DNA from: Elmis aenea
Lineage: Eukaryota > Arthropoda > Insecta > Coleoptera > Elmidae
NCBI GenBank assembly: GCA_947652605.1
Contig: OX393581.1
Location: 11,164,640 to 11,228,639, forward strand
Direction of reading: 5' to 3'
DNA: 64,000 nt
Shown here: piece by piece, positions 10,665 to 21,362 of the stretch
Layout: each line of letters begins with the position of its first letter
Position numbering within the stretch: the first letter of the stretch is position 1
The notes under the pieces: generated by a model
The model's database searches: none
Told to the model about the DNA's origin: nothing
Seen by the model: the letters and a program-made list of their open reading frames with translations, nothing else
Program-made: the position numbers and the translations under genes

Positions 10665-11382
10665 TAATCGCAGCTTTTTGTTTAGTAATATTGTATTGTT
10701 GTCTGAAAGATTACTTGTTTGAAGTCAACAGAGGCTAGTTGCGTGCCATAAAATTCGCGTTGGGAACTTTGTACGATGTTAAATATTTATGTAACAAGTT
10801 CAAGATCAAAGCCGTTGCCTCAATTATCCGGCAACAAAAGATACATAATTGATATTATCGGGTATCGGAGTTCATTTTCAACGTGACAGACACAGGTTTC
10901 TCTAATTAAGTTATCAGTAAGAATAGCCTTGCTCTACATTCTCCCTTATGCAGTTGAAAAAAATATGCCAGGTACATTTCACCTTTTTCTTACTTGATAA
11001 ATGCCTGATTAATTAAACAAGTCATGGTTTAAAAATGCTTCTAAAATTACTGAAAGTAATTGAATCTTATTCATAAAAAATCCTGTTGAACGTTTTTATA
11101 CAAAAAAAAATACCGAAAGAAATTTATTGTATATACTATTTAGACAATTCTTTGACTAAAAAGGTAATGAGACTTGTACCTTGTACCAGTCGAATTTATT
11201 TTTGTCAAATACTGTCAGAGTAACGCCTTTTTGTTCATTTTAAAGAATTTTTAGCCTCATGTAATAAAGCTTTCATAGAGACAATTTTGATGAGACGCTA
11301 TATTGCGTCGTGCAGTTGTTCGATAGTTTTGCCAAGTTCTCATAATAGACATTTATATTTAAAATGTATACGCAAACATAAA
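10665..11382. other. unassigned spacer
   Basis: No supported gene or repeat boundary between the right end of B1 and the one-sided mariner terminus at 11383. Confidence 0.5.
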
Positions 11383-12315
11383 CAGGGTGTTCCATAAGAA
11401 ATAATATAGTTCCAGTCATTTAAAAAAAAAATAAAAATGTTGTAAAAGTGATCACATACCCAATAAAACAACAATATCCAGCTTGCGCAATATCTAGGAT
11501 TGGCTATATCTCAAAAATAGATATAGATACTGGATTCTGTCTTTCGCCCTTTATTAAATCAGCGTTCATGTGATTTTTTAATTTGAAAACAACAAAGTAT
11601 AAGCTAAAGCTACAGGATATATTATCATATCACCAAATACTCACAAGGAAGGGTCACGATATGTTGTCACTAGAATCTGATCAAGGCTATGTTTATTGCA
11701 TAAAGAACATCAAACATAAATGTTATGCAGAGTTATACGTGCCCTGGGCCATTCCCTTCGTAAAAATAGAGGAAAAATTGAAAAGTTGAATAACAAAGGT
11801 AATTTTTGCGATCGCGTTGGTCATGAAACCGTCAGAGATAAAATCGAAATTCGTCCATTTACCAATGCGCGCATCCTTTGCAAGTAAAATGGTGCAAAGT
11901 TTTAGAAAAAATCTTAAACGGTTCCCGAGAAAAACGCCCTTGTAAAAACGGGTTCCCTATGTTAAACGCCTATGCAGCAAGTCGCATAGATTTAGGTATA
12001 ACAGATATACCACAATCATCATGCGACTTAAAAATATAAAAATATACCAAATTTGGTCAGTTTCGGTTCATCTTGTGTTCTTTGGTCAACAAACGTAGGA
12101 ACCATGAGGTGTTCAATTTTCGATGTTTTTTGTAATCTCTTCAATACTTCCGTCACTAATTTGTAATATTTCAGAAATTTCACAAGCCACTCTTGTCCTA
12201 AACCAAGCCATGGGCCTTTTTTCATTTTCCTGGCTAACTGAAATTACACTCGTCTTAAAGTTTCAAACATTTTCTATACAAATTGTTCTTTTTTCAAAGG
12301 TTTGGCCCATTTAAA
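11383..12315. mobile_element. one-ended mariner-like remnant
   Basis: ACAGGGTGTTCCATAAG at about 11382 looks like a mariner terminus, but I found no matching right end. Further in, the minus strand at about 12210-12115 reads MAWFRTRVACEISEILQISD then a GSIEEITK-like string, resembling the helix-turn-helix of mariner-type transposases (EIAExLxISxGSV). The match is short and the frame ends at once. The plus frame 11583-11789 is not recognised. Confidence 0.4.
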
Positions 12316-12519
12316 AGCCTAACTTTTGAAAAGACAATTATTCATATATTCTGCAAAAAGTTTAGCAAAATTTTCAGTAAAATATAAGTCTTCTTAAGCT
12401 AAAAATTTGAAAATAAAACGTTGTTCCAATCCACAATGGACAATAGTTCTAGACATGCTACTTGCAACCATCGATATAATAAACAAACGAATAAGTTTTT
12501 ATGATATGCTGCCAAGGGT

Positions 12520-12660
12520 CATAACAACCTTAACATAATACAATCTTGGTTTCCAGGTTTGGAACCGCGTCTTCTATATTTAGAAGTAGTCGACGTTTCG
12601 ACCATTGTGTCTTGGTCTTTTTCAAAACGACTAATTTGTGAGGGATGTTAACATAAGTTG
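12520..12660 (-). repeat. Penelope-like element fragment with degenerate hammerhead motif
   Basis: On the minus strand the order is AGTCGTTTTGAAAA, GACC, a 10-nt loop, GGTC, GAAACGTCGACT, then AGAAGACGCGGTTCC and CCTGGAAACCAAG. GACC/GGTC would be helix II and GAAAC the 3' core of a hammerhead ribozyme, a known feature of Penelope-like elements. The 5' core is TTGAAAA rather than CTGANGA, so activity is unlikely. Confidence 0.45.
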
Positions 12661-13367
12661 GTTTTTAAATTCGTCGTTTAAATTCAAACTATTTTTAGTG
12701 AAGTTTAAGGGCTCCTCCTATAAGAACCTAATTTTTTGCCTCATTATTTCATAAAAAAAAACTTCATTGTAGCCGAACCAATTTAAATGCTAAAAGACGG
12801 AATAGATTCGTTGTACGTTTTTCAATAGTTGTCCCACATGAACTGCTCTAGTAAAACCTTTGCCAATATTTCAAACACAAAGCTGTGATGGAGACAAATC
12901 CAGTCAATAAAGTAGACGAACTATTCCCAATTTATCAAACTTTTCAATAGCCCAGACTAAAGTATTTGATCTCTTGTTACCCTGACAAGAAAGCACTACT
13001 CGGAACTATATTATTACATCGATTCCAGACCACGGTTGTGCTTTTGTTAAATTTTGTAGGAAATTCCTTTTGCCGTATGAAGCAGCGGTTTCAGTGAACA
13101 ACTGCGGCTATAAAAAAACTTCATTTTGTAACAGCTATTAATAAAAACAGCAGATCTTCTATTTTCATAGTAGCAAAGTCAATAAGATTAATCGCAACTG
13201 TAATGAACTTTTGCCAGTGAATTTATGACTTGGATTAAAAACGTCCATTTTTTAACGATTATCGCACCACAGACCACACTAAAAACGCGACGTTTAAATA
13301 CAGCAAAAACGCTGTGTAGTTGCGTTTCACTGTACAATAAATTATGTATTTACCATTTAAGTATGTA
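12661..13367. other. unassigned spacer
   Basis: No supported gene; ends at the left terminus of element C1. Confidence 0.5.
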
Positions 13368-15032
13368 CGTCGTGGTCCAAATTCGATGGGATTACGTGGG
13401 TATCTCGCTTAATAGTCAAGATAGAGAAACGGTTGAATTACCAAAAATGTGCAGTTTCTTGGGACAAACTTAGAACGGCTCACAAAAATATTCTATCATT
13501 TCCTGTTTTTGAGTTATTAGCGAAATACTGTATTCTTGTCATATTTATAATGTGTCATATCTCCGTTATTATTGTTAATATCGAAAAAATATATGGATAT
13601 TATTTTTAGAAACTTTTATGTTGACTTTGATGGTACCTACTAAAAACTTTTTTTTACGCTCGCCGTTAAAAAGTTATAACACAAACCTACCTGTTTTTAA
13701 ATGTATGAATATGATCTTTAAATATTTTATTTTAGTTTCATATTCGATTTAAAAAATTCAAATTTCATGTTATTTTTATTCGTTGAACAAATGCGTAAAA
13801 TAAATTGGTTATAAAAGTAATTTTGTAATACTTAAAAGTCGACTTTTGTATTGTTTTTATTGTATAGGTAAGTATTTTGACGAAAAACTGCTTTTAAAAA
13901 ATTAATAAATTTTGGTTTATTTTTGATTTAATGTTGTACTTTTATATTTTATTTAAAAAAAAAAAGCCTTAAATGGCAGAACTAAATTGTCTTTTGTTTC
14001 ATGGCACTCTTCAGTTTTGTAGCGACTTTTTGACGAATTTGATTTGTTGTGAGCCCAAATATTAAAATAAATATATTAAACCTTATACAGGGTGGGGCAG
14101 AATGACCTCCCCGATTTGTGAGGGGCGTAACTGGAAGCAGAGTGGACGTGCAGCAATGAGGAGTGCACGAAAAGACAGCTGTGATCTTGCCATTACCAGT
14201 TCACATCATGGCTTGGTCAGGAATATATCGCGCTTTTGCTGTCGAGGAATTTATTCAAAACGGCGGTTCGCCGATATTGACGCAGCGTGCTTTTCGCATT
14301 CGTTTCGCGCTCGGCCAACACGATCCCGTTCCCGATAAAAATACAATTCTCTGGGGCTACCTGAAATCCAAGGTATATCAACATCGTCTTCAAGCTTTGG
14401 AGGTACTTAGGGAGATAATTACCCAAGAAGTTGCTGCTATTCCACCCGAAATGACCCGCAGGGTCCTGAAAAACTATCGCGAGAGACTAATGCCCGTACT
14501 CATAGTCGAATCTCGAACTTGTTCTTGAGACATACTCAACGGAGTCGATCTCAAGTATTTGCGAATGCTCAGCGACGGTTGTATTCCATAAACAGAACTT
14601 CGGCAATTCTCGGCGAAGATCAAGAATATCACAGGAATCTAGTAACTTTTTACATTTATACATTGTCTGCATTGAATATTATACTATTCATATCCTCGTT
14701 CGCGTTTGAAATAAGTTTTGAAAGTGGTGTCAGAAAATTTTGTCTTGCTTCAATAATTTTGTCCATCTCCAAATTGTTGTATTCTTGGAAATAACCCCTT
14801 TTGTAATTCTGGATATTTCTGTATTGTATCGACAAATGGCAGCGTAATGATACTTTTCCCGTTATTCTCTGTAACTGTAAATGGGGCATGTACATAGTTT
14901 TAAGTATTAATTCCAATTTATTCTAGTTTCGACATCAGTCAAGTGCTGTTGTCAGTAAATTTCTTCGTGTTCGATAATTTTTTTTACAATTACTTGGTGT
15001 TTCATTGTCTGCAGTGCTTTAAAAAAAAACGC

Positions 15033-15163
15033 TATGGCGAGTTAAACTGTACCATATACAATCAAAGAAAAGTTGCTGCTTGCAAATTTAGTGGCCCATC
15101 ACAAAATCGTGGAGGATAAAAAAACAGATGCGACCACAATTCTGATGAAACAAGTAAATTCGT
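15033..15163 (+). pseudogene. Myb/SANT-like (zeste type) DNA-binding fragment
   Basis: The frame reads TIKEKLLLANLVAHHKIVED then KKTDATTILMKQVNS, close to the start of insect Myb/SANT-like domains (ELLVxLVxxYKxIIExKKTD). A stop follows the third codon of the apparent ATG (MAS, stop). The match ends at TTCGTAAGA, which would do as a splice donor, so this may be a decayed first exon of the Myb-like second protein of a Harbinger transposon. No transposase part is seen. Confidence 0.6.
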
Positions 15164-15209
15164 AAGACTATTTCTACATTTGGGAAACACGATTCTAATG
15201 AATTTTCCA

Positions 15210-15376
15210 GTATCTCACGCGTCTGTGCTCTAATGAAAAAAATAAAAATGTCTTTTGCTGAAAAAAGTTAGATCTGAAAAAAAAATACCGTAATTTTAAA
15301 AGCTAAACATTTTCTGCTCTAAGCGCGGGACCCGTAGCACTTGCTACTTCTGCTGTATGGCTAATCCGGCACTACA
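15210..15376. repeat. dispersed repeat with GCTCTAAGCGCGG core (copy 1)
   Basis: Contains CGCGTCTGTGCTCTAATGA, TCTTTTGCTGAAAAAA, TTTTCTGCTCTAAGCGCGG, then GCTACTTCTGCT and TATGGCTAATCCGGCA. The same order recurs at 22380-22572 with a 20-bp extra block. It lies inside element F, so it may be an internal part of that family. Confidence 0.75.
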
Positions 15377-16013
15377 TTTACTGGATAATTTTTTTTATTG
15401 CCCCCAAGTTTTCTGACATTTTCATGGACAGCTAATTAATAATTGCAATTGCTACACCCACTCAACAAGAAAATTTTTGAAATTAATTATATTACAATAT
15501 ATAATAAAAAATTATTGATCTAAATCTACGAGTTCTATGAACTCTAATAAATTATCCACCCGATCATTCATTTTGATTCACTTCCCGCACCGTGTACAAA
15601 TACAATATCATTACAACATAAAAATAGGTGATCAAATGGAGAACTGTATTGAAAATGTGAGGCCAGAGTTACCGCAAGCACGACTCAAGGTTGGTTTGCA
15701 CCCGACTTGAGTAAAGTAGCTGCCAAGTACGTGAAGTAACGCTTAAGGTAGAAGTAACGACTATGGAATGCAATGGAAGACTTGAGTCGCTCTCAAGTCG
15801 GAGATCGAACGAAGTATCGACTATGAGTACGGGCATTAATCAGTGTATCGAAAATAGACGTCGACACTTGAGTGATGTCATTTTTAAATCACGTTAATCT
15901 AAAACTGCATTATGTGTACTATTCAGAAATATATAAGTTTTTTTTTTGTAGCTTTCTTGGTATGGTTTTTATTAGCTTCCCAAATCGGGGAGTTCATTCT
16001 GCCCCACCCTGTA

Positions 16014-16402
16014 TTATTGAAAAAAGAGAAAAAAAACTTTTTTATGAGATCATAGCCAACTATGGTTCCTATTAAAAAAAATATGCAAATTTGTTATTAA
16101 TCTATGAATTTAAACAATATTAAAACAAATGAATGTTTTCATTTTATTGTGCGTACAAAAATCTACAACTTTTTCCCCAAAAATATTTTTGTACCATCAA
16201 GTATAACCGAGTTATTACCGATTTTTAAAAAATGCCTATTTTGGTTTTTGTTTACTAGCTAGCGTGCTATGGACATTTTTAAAAACATAAAAGCATCATT
16301 GAATAGGTCTCCGAAAATTGAACAATTTGTCTAATTTAAACTTCTTTGTGGCTCTTACCGTTTACGAGATCCCGAAGTGGCCCTTCTATGCGGATCACCC
16401 TG
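16014..16402. mobile_element. right-end fragment of another mariner-like family
   Basis: Ends GTTTACGAGATCCCGAAGTG, CGGATCACCCTG, then TA (16403-16404). No left terminus was found. AATGAATGTTTTCATTTTATT here resembles the complement of sequence near 25390, so the one-sided element at 25340 may be a relative. Confidence 0.5.
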
Positions 16403-16522
16403 TATATTAGGAATAGAAAAAAATAAGGAATTTAAATAGACTATAGCCAACTATAGCTTTCATTTTAAAAAACTTAAGTGTGTTATAATTTTTTAGTGCG
16501 AGCTTAAAAAAATAGTTTTTAC

Positions 16523-17729
16523 CAGGGACTGAGAACGGAACGAAAACGAAAACTTTAAACGAAATTAACCGAAATTTTTTTAAGAACGAAAACGAAACCG
16601 AAAACGAAATAATTATTTTTCGTTCAAGAACGAAAACGAAATAAATATTTTCCAAAACCGGTTTTAACCGGTTTTAACCGGTTTTGTCGCTATTTCAATT
16701 TTATTTGTTAAACACAAACGCGAATTTACCTTCTGTGCTGGGGAGACTCCACGAGGCAGTAAAAAATCTCACTTGAAATAAGTGAGCTTCACTTTTCTCC
16801 ATATATTTACGTGAATATGAGTATTAACAACTTTATTGTTTATACTTGCAATTTCGTGTAACACAATTAACGGTACAGATATTCTCTATTTCTAATTTGT
16901 TTTTTAGATCATTAATATAGAATATACACTTGATTGGATATATATTATCAATGTGTATGTTTTATTTGCGTTTAGACATAATAATAGTGAAATTTATTCT
17001 TACTTCGAAAAGGACTAATGTAAAAGAAGATTTATTGGAAGATGTGTTGCTAGTAAGATTTAACGGAATGTGAAAATGTGTATATTGTATGGTATGTACA
17101 AACTATAAAGTTAAAGTATATTTCAAGTTAATATAAGTTTTTTTTTAATATCTTTTTTATTTATGGCATTTAGTAAATTATCCACGTGAAATCATTATTT
17201 TGCCTTTTTAAATAATTACAGCAGGATCTTATTTAATACAAATGTATAGATTTTTAGTACTAAAACAAATTTAAAACAGCACTTGCTATATTTTCATATT
17301 TTTAGATAAAGATCGTGTGTCTAATTTAACCTAATCACGTTGTGTTTTTGCACCTTACGGGTGTTAAACTTAATAAAATGGTTAAATGTTAATGTGTTTA
17401 ACGATTTGGTAAATTTAATATGGCGATGGTTCGCCAGTCTAAAATATGCTGTCCGTGAGCATCAAACCCCATCGTCATCGTTTATATTTTAGTTGAGACG
17501 CAAATATTGTTATCGTATTTATAGAATATAGAGGGTTGTAGTGACTAGAAAAAAAAAATGATTTTTTGACGACAAAAAAAATATTGTAAAACCGGTTTTA
17601 ACCGTTATTATTTCGGTTCACGAAAACGAAAAAAGAATTTTTTCGGTTAGAACGAAAAGAACGAAAACGATATATTTCGTTTTCGTTCCGAACAGAACCG
17701 AACGGATTTTTTTTCGTTTTTAGTCCCTG
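16523..17729. mobile_element. non-autonomous hAT-like element E
   Basis: Termini CAGGGACTGAGAACGGAACG and, at the right, complement ending AGTCCCTG. Flanks GTTTTTAC (16515-16522) and GTTTTTGT (17730-17737) are a candidate 8-bp duplication with two differences. Both subterminal regions are packed with GAACGAAAACGAAA-type repeats in opposite orientation and AACCGGTTTT units. No coding region. It sits in the right arm of C1. Confidence 0.75.
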
Positions 17730-18003
17730 GTTTTTGTACCAGTACAGTCTACATAAAAGTATCTAAAAATAATCTCATACATTTTTTCGATATTTACAAC
17801 AATAAGGGAGATTTGACACATTATAAATGTGACAAGAAAACAGTTTTTCGCTTATAACTCAAAAACAGGAAATGATAGAATATTTTTCTGGACGGTTCTG
17901 AGTTTGTATCAAAATACTGCACTTTTTTGGTAATTTAACCGTTTCTCTATCTTGAATATTAAGCGAGATACCCATGTAATTCCATCGAATTTGGACCACC
18001 CTG

Positions 18004-18631
18004 TACTTACATTATTGTTTTTTTCCTTAAATCTTTTATACCTTTACCAAAAACAAGTAAATACAGTATTGACGAAGAATTTACCGACATCAGTATTATA
18101 ATAGTTATAAATAAGCGTGTGAAAATGTGGAATGCTCTAATCACACAGTTTTCAAATAAATTCAAAAACTGTAAAAAAAAAATACCGTGTACATTTTCAA
18201 TATTTGATTTAGCTCCTTAAAACCATTACCTGTGAATAGAATATCGCATAATCGTATACAATATAACTGCCTTTCGTGTTCTTTTCTTTTCAGTTATTTC
18301 AAATGATAAATTGTCACGCATATTGAAACGTGTAGTCGCATATTGCAATGTATCGATTTTATTAAATAAAAATCAGGAATTTTCTATTTTTAAATTAGAC
18401 AGGAAAAGGTTTCGACAAAAGAATTTATTCTTAAAGCAACTGTTTGCGCGCAAAACAGATTAAAAACTAAAAACAATATTTATTTTCAAGTCTTGTTAAG
18501 TTATTAGAAGAAACTACATTTCCTGTTTTCTTGTCAAAAAATTATATGCAAAACAAGTTGAAGAATATCGTTGACAAGGACGCAAAGTGAATTTGATTGC
18601 ATATTTTGAGTGAACATACGTTAAAAAGCTA
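18004..18631. other. unassigned spacer
   Basis: AT-rich, no supported gene; ends at the pogo-like element. Confidence 0.5.
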
Positions 18632-20008
18632 AGGTGGAATGGGGTAAGATCGTAAACGGGGCAAGACCGTAAACGGCCTGAATTTATTCCAATAGAAGTT
18701 AAATTGTAATAACTAATTGGTAGAAAGCTGTATTAGGTTATTATGTCTATTATTTACGAGGGAAATTTCTTGTTTATATGTCAATTATAAAGTGCAACTC
18801 CTTGTGCAGTACACATCTACACTTGAGTCGTCCAACAAAGTGCCGTCATTTTTAAGCTAAATTTTGTGTCTTGTGCGCTTATATTTGGTAAGTATGAAGA
18901 ACATTGTTTAAAGTTTACATTAAATAAATAAATTCTATTAATTTTTTGAAATTTACTGAGAAATACACTACTCTGGTCTTGCCCCGAAAATATTTGTGCA
19001 CGGGGCAAGTTCGGAGCATGCAGCGGGGTAAGACCGCAGTTGTATAGCTTAAATGAAGAAAGATCTCCTGCAATGTTACCACAATCTTCAAGAAACAGTT
19101 CTCCTTTTGAAGTATGTGATAGTCCTCAACCTTCAACATCAGTCCCATTCGAAAATCTACTATTGGAAACTGTAAAGACAAACTTTAAACCAAACACTCA
19201 AAAGAAAAAAAGAGTTGCGAAAGGAGCTGAGGTGATTACCGCAGAAGAAGTGAAGAATAGGTTGATTACAGAAAAGCAGCTTAAAGAAAAATCCGTAACT
19301 GTATCAAACACAGCGAGAACCTCTTAAAAAAAAAAAAAACTTATATACAATCTGCCATTGTGATTTCCAATATTACATTGATAAAAGAGAATGGATTCAA
19401 TGCATAACTTGTATGGAGTGGGTGTGTGGAATCTGTACCACAGGGTCAAAGAAGATGCAATATGAATGCAAACGATGTAGTGATGAGTAATAATGTGAAA
19501 AATAACATTAACAATTTAAAATTTTTATTTTTTTATTTTTCAAACTTGTACCATTTGTTTTAAATATTTAGTTGATTTATTTATGGTTCTTTTATTTGAA
19601 TAAACTTCTTTTTCTACACAAGTAAAAACCTTTCTATCTTTATAAATGTGTAACTTTTAAGCAAAGCAACTTATTTTAATTCCGTAAAAAGCATTTTGTA
19701 GCTGGTTTGATTCTAATTCCGATCTTGCCCCATAACATGAGAGTAAGACTTCAACGCGTTTTAAACAACTGGTTACGATCTTGCCCCATGTGCGGGGCAA
19801 GTTCGGAGTAGTTGACATTTTTTACAATTTTCTATAAAAATGAAAATTTCCAAGAAAAATTGGGGTTTTTGTCAATACAAATGAGAGTATTACCACTCCA
19901 ATCCGCGTTGATACCAATACATGTTAATTATTTATAAAAGAACTTAAAAATAAATGGGTTTAAAGTCGAACTTAGCAAAAACCGGTCCGAACTTACCCCA
20001 CTCCACCT
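18632..20008 (+). mobile_element. pogo-like element, internally deleted
   Basis: Flanked by TA (18630-18631, 20009-20010). The ends read AGGTGGAATGGGGTAAGATC and the complement of AGGTGGAGTGGGGTAAGTTC. Copies of GGGGCAAG(T/A)(C/T)CG and its complement occur at both sides of the coding remnant (about 18655-18680, 18975-19035, 19725-19805), as expected for subterminal transposase-binding repeats. The interior keeps only the C-terminal end of a transposase. Confidence 0.82.
19040..19490 (+). pseudogene. pogo/Tigger-type transposase C-terminus with PHD-like zinc finger
   Basis: The first frame (19040-19327) carries QPSTSVPFENLLLET, KKKRVAKGAEVITAEEVKNR and a lysine-rich EKQLKEK stretch, typical of the tail after the DDE domain in insect pogo-like proteins. 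In another frame, 19347-19490 encodes ICHCDFQYYIDKREWIQCIT, CMEWVCGICTT and YECKRC, a C-terminal PHD-like finger with paired cysteines around a WIQC core. The two frames are separated at a run of about 13 A residues (19326-19339), so a homopolymer indel is the simplest break. The CENP-B-type HTH and catalytic DDD core are missing through internal deletion. Confidence 0.75.
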
Positions 20009-20419
20009 TATCTGTAATGTTAAGAAAACGTTTTGCTTTAAATGTTTCATAATAGAGTTGAACACCGTCTGCAGGAAAGACGAGATAAGAAGACTGCAAG
20101 ACACATTCTCAAATAGGAACATGCTTTTCGCAAAAATAGAAAAATGCTTCTACGAAAAAAAACTTGAGTGAGAATTAGGTCCATACTCCACAATCCTAAA
20201 CCGTATAGAACAGGAAAAATGTATTGAAGAAAATCGACTGGAGAAATATCTACGAATTTGAGACAGGCAATTAAAAAAAAAAACACTGTAACAAAGGAAT
20301 AACACAAGTAAAATGAAGTACATGCTAGAATTTAGGATTAAAATGAGTTTAGCAAAACCAACAACAAATAAAAGATGAGAACGGATTTGTATTATCTAAA
20401 GAGGAGGACATTGTAAATA

Positions 20420-20992
20420 AATAGGGAGACCATTTCCAGATATGTAAAAGTGTAACACAACAAAAACAGGGAGAACATTGGTTTGATAGAAAGTGGAGGA
20501 ATATAAACTATAAAAACTACATTGCAAAAGAGGAGTTAGAAATACCATAATCTAAATGAATGTGGGTAAGGCCAAAGCAGTACTATCAAATGAAATAACA
20601 CCAGAAACGATTAAATTCATGGGAGAAGTAGCAAAAAAAGCCTAATAGATATAGTAAAAAAATTGTCCTAGAACACTTACAGATCACAATCAAAGTAGTC
20701 CTGTGCAAAAAAGGAAACAGTAAATACTGTAGCAACTGCAGATGTAATTTATTTTAAGATATGCCAAGAAAGCTATATGAAAGGACACTTAAAAATCAAC
20801 TCAAAGGAAAAATGGAACATACATTGAAGGACATTACTTGCGAATTAAGGACGTGTATACAGGACCTCATTTTTACTTTAAAGCAGATAAGTAAAATGGT
20901 AATACAAAAAGTCACTGAAGTAAAAATCAGTTTCATTTCTTTAAAAATAATTACACAAAAAAACTGCAGATATGGAAAATTCTTAAGATAAA
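20420..20992 (+). pseudogene. LINE RT N-terminal region, heavily decayed
   Basis: Scattered frames give NEITPETIKFMGEVAKKA and, at 20761-20991, RKLYERTLKNQLKGKMEHTL followed by QDLIFTLKQIS. These match the RT finger region of LINE ORF2 (KIYERILxxRL, then GFRxxRSTxDxIFTLKQI). GFR has decayed and frames shift. No palm motif follows. Confidence 0.6.
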
Positions 20993-21049
20993 ATTAATAA
21001 GGACAGAAGAAATATAACTTAAAAATAAACTCTTAAATTTAAGAGAATG

Positions 21050-21362
21050 TTCTCCATTCTCTTAAATATTAATATTTTTTTTAGTTTATTGTCTACCTTT
21101 CTCTCTCTCCTCAAGGATCTTCCAAACTTTTCGTCCAGGCACTTTTGCTTTTTCTAGATCTATAAATACGAAGTATGCTTTTTCTCTTTTTAGTTATGTT
21201 TTAGTTATAATCTGTTTAATTGTGAATATGTGAACCTAAACACTCCTTCCTACCTTTTCTAAATCCACTTAGTGATTCTGTAAATGTCTTATCTAATATT
21301 TTTGCTACCTTCTGTTCTAGTATTATGTCTCTGTAATTATTGCGTTCTTTGTTGTCACCCTA
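21050..21362 (-). pseudogene. second LINE RT fragment, opposite strand
   Basis: The minus strand reads NNYRDIILEQKVAKILDKTF, then SLSGFRKGRKE and, in another frame, KEKAYFVFIDLEKA followed by VWKILEE. This is the same RT finger/palm-entry region as the plus-strand fragment at 20420 but from a different LINE. The two face each other. Confidence 0.7.

Larger units (their letters stand above)
14491..15836. mobile_element. element F, probable PIF/Harbinger derivative
   Basis: TGCCCGTACTCATAGTCGA at 14491 returns as its reverse complement ending at 15836. TAA stands at 14488-14490 and 15837-15839, fitting the 3-bp TWA duplication of PIF/Harbinger. The interior has a Myb/SANT-like coding fragment (15033-15163) and a 160-bp segment (15210-15376) repeated at 22300-22572. 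The inner termini are further inverted: ACTTGAGAGCGACTCAAGTC near the right end. A minus frame at 14656-14916 is unexplained. Confidence 0.72.
14208..15897 (+). pseudogene. deleted DUF4817-type transposase, split by element F
   Basis: Exon-like part 1 (14208-14490) opens MAWSGIYRAFAVEEFIQNG, a DUF4817 helix-turn-helix N-terminus, and runs to HDPVPDKNT. Then, in frame, it jumps to ILWGYLKSKVYQHRL and MTRRVLKNYRERL, the C-terminal end of the transposase. All three catalytic acidic residues are therefore missing. Element F interrupts after RERL; beyond it the C-terminus resumes at 15841 as QCIENRRRHLSDVIFKSR plus stop. Before F inserted, this could have made a small protein with the DNA-binding domain but no catalytic core, comparable in kind to deletion-derived repressors known for other transposons; that role is inference. 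The apparent frame to 14528 includes F sequence. Confidence 0.85.
14088..16011 (+). mobile_element. mariner element D, internally deleted, hosting element F
   Basis: Begins CAGGGTGGGGCAGAATGACC after TA (14086-14087) and ends with the complement, GTTCATTCTGCCCCACCCTG, before TA (16012-16013). It inserted into C1. Its own coding region is a deleted transposase (14208-15897), split by the Harbinger-like element F. Without F the element would be about 580 bp. Confidence 0.9.
13368..18003. mobile_element. element C1 (mariner-like ends) expanded by nested insertions
   Basis: The left end reads GTGGTCCAAATTCGATGGG after a slightly decayed terminus at TA (13366-13367). The right end is the reverse complement ending CCACCCTG before TA (18004-18005). 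The first 100 bp on each side are inverted copies (GTATCTCGCTTAATA, AGATAGAGAAACGGTT). The 608-bp relative C2 (38686-39293) shows the uninterrupted size, so about 4 kb here is nested material: mariner D (14088-16011), a partial terminus ending at 16402, and hAT-like E (16523-17729). No coding sequence of its own. Confidence 0.88.
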
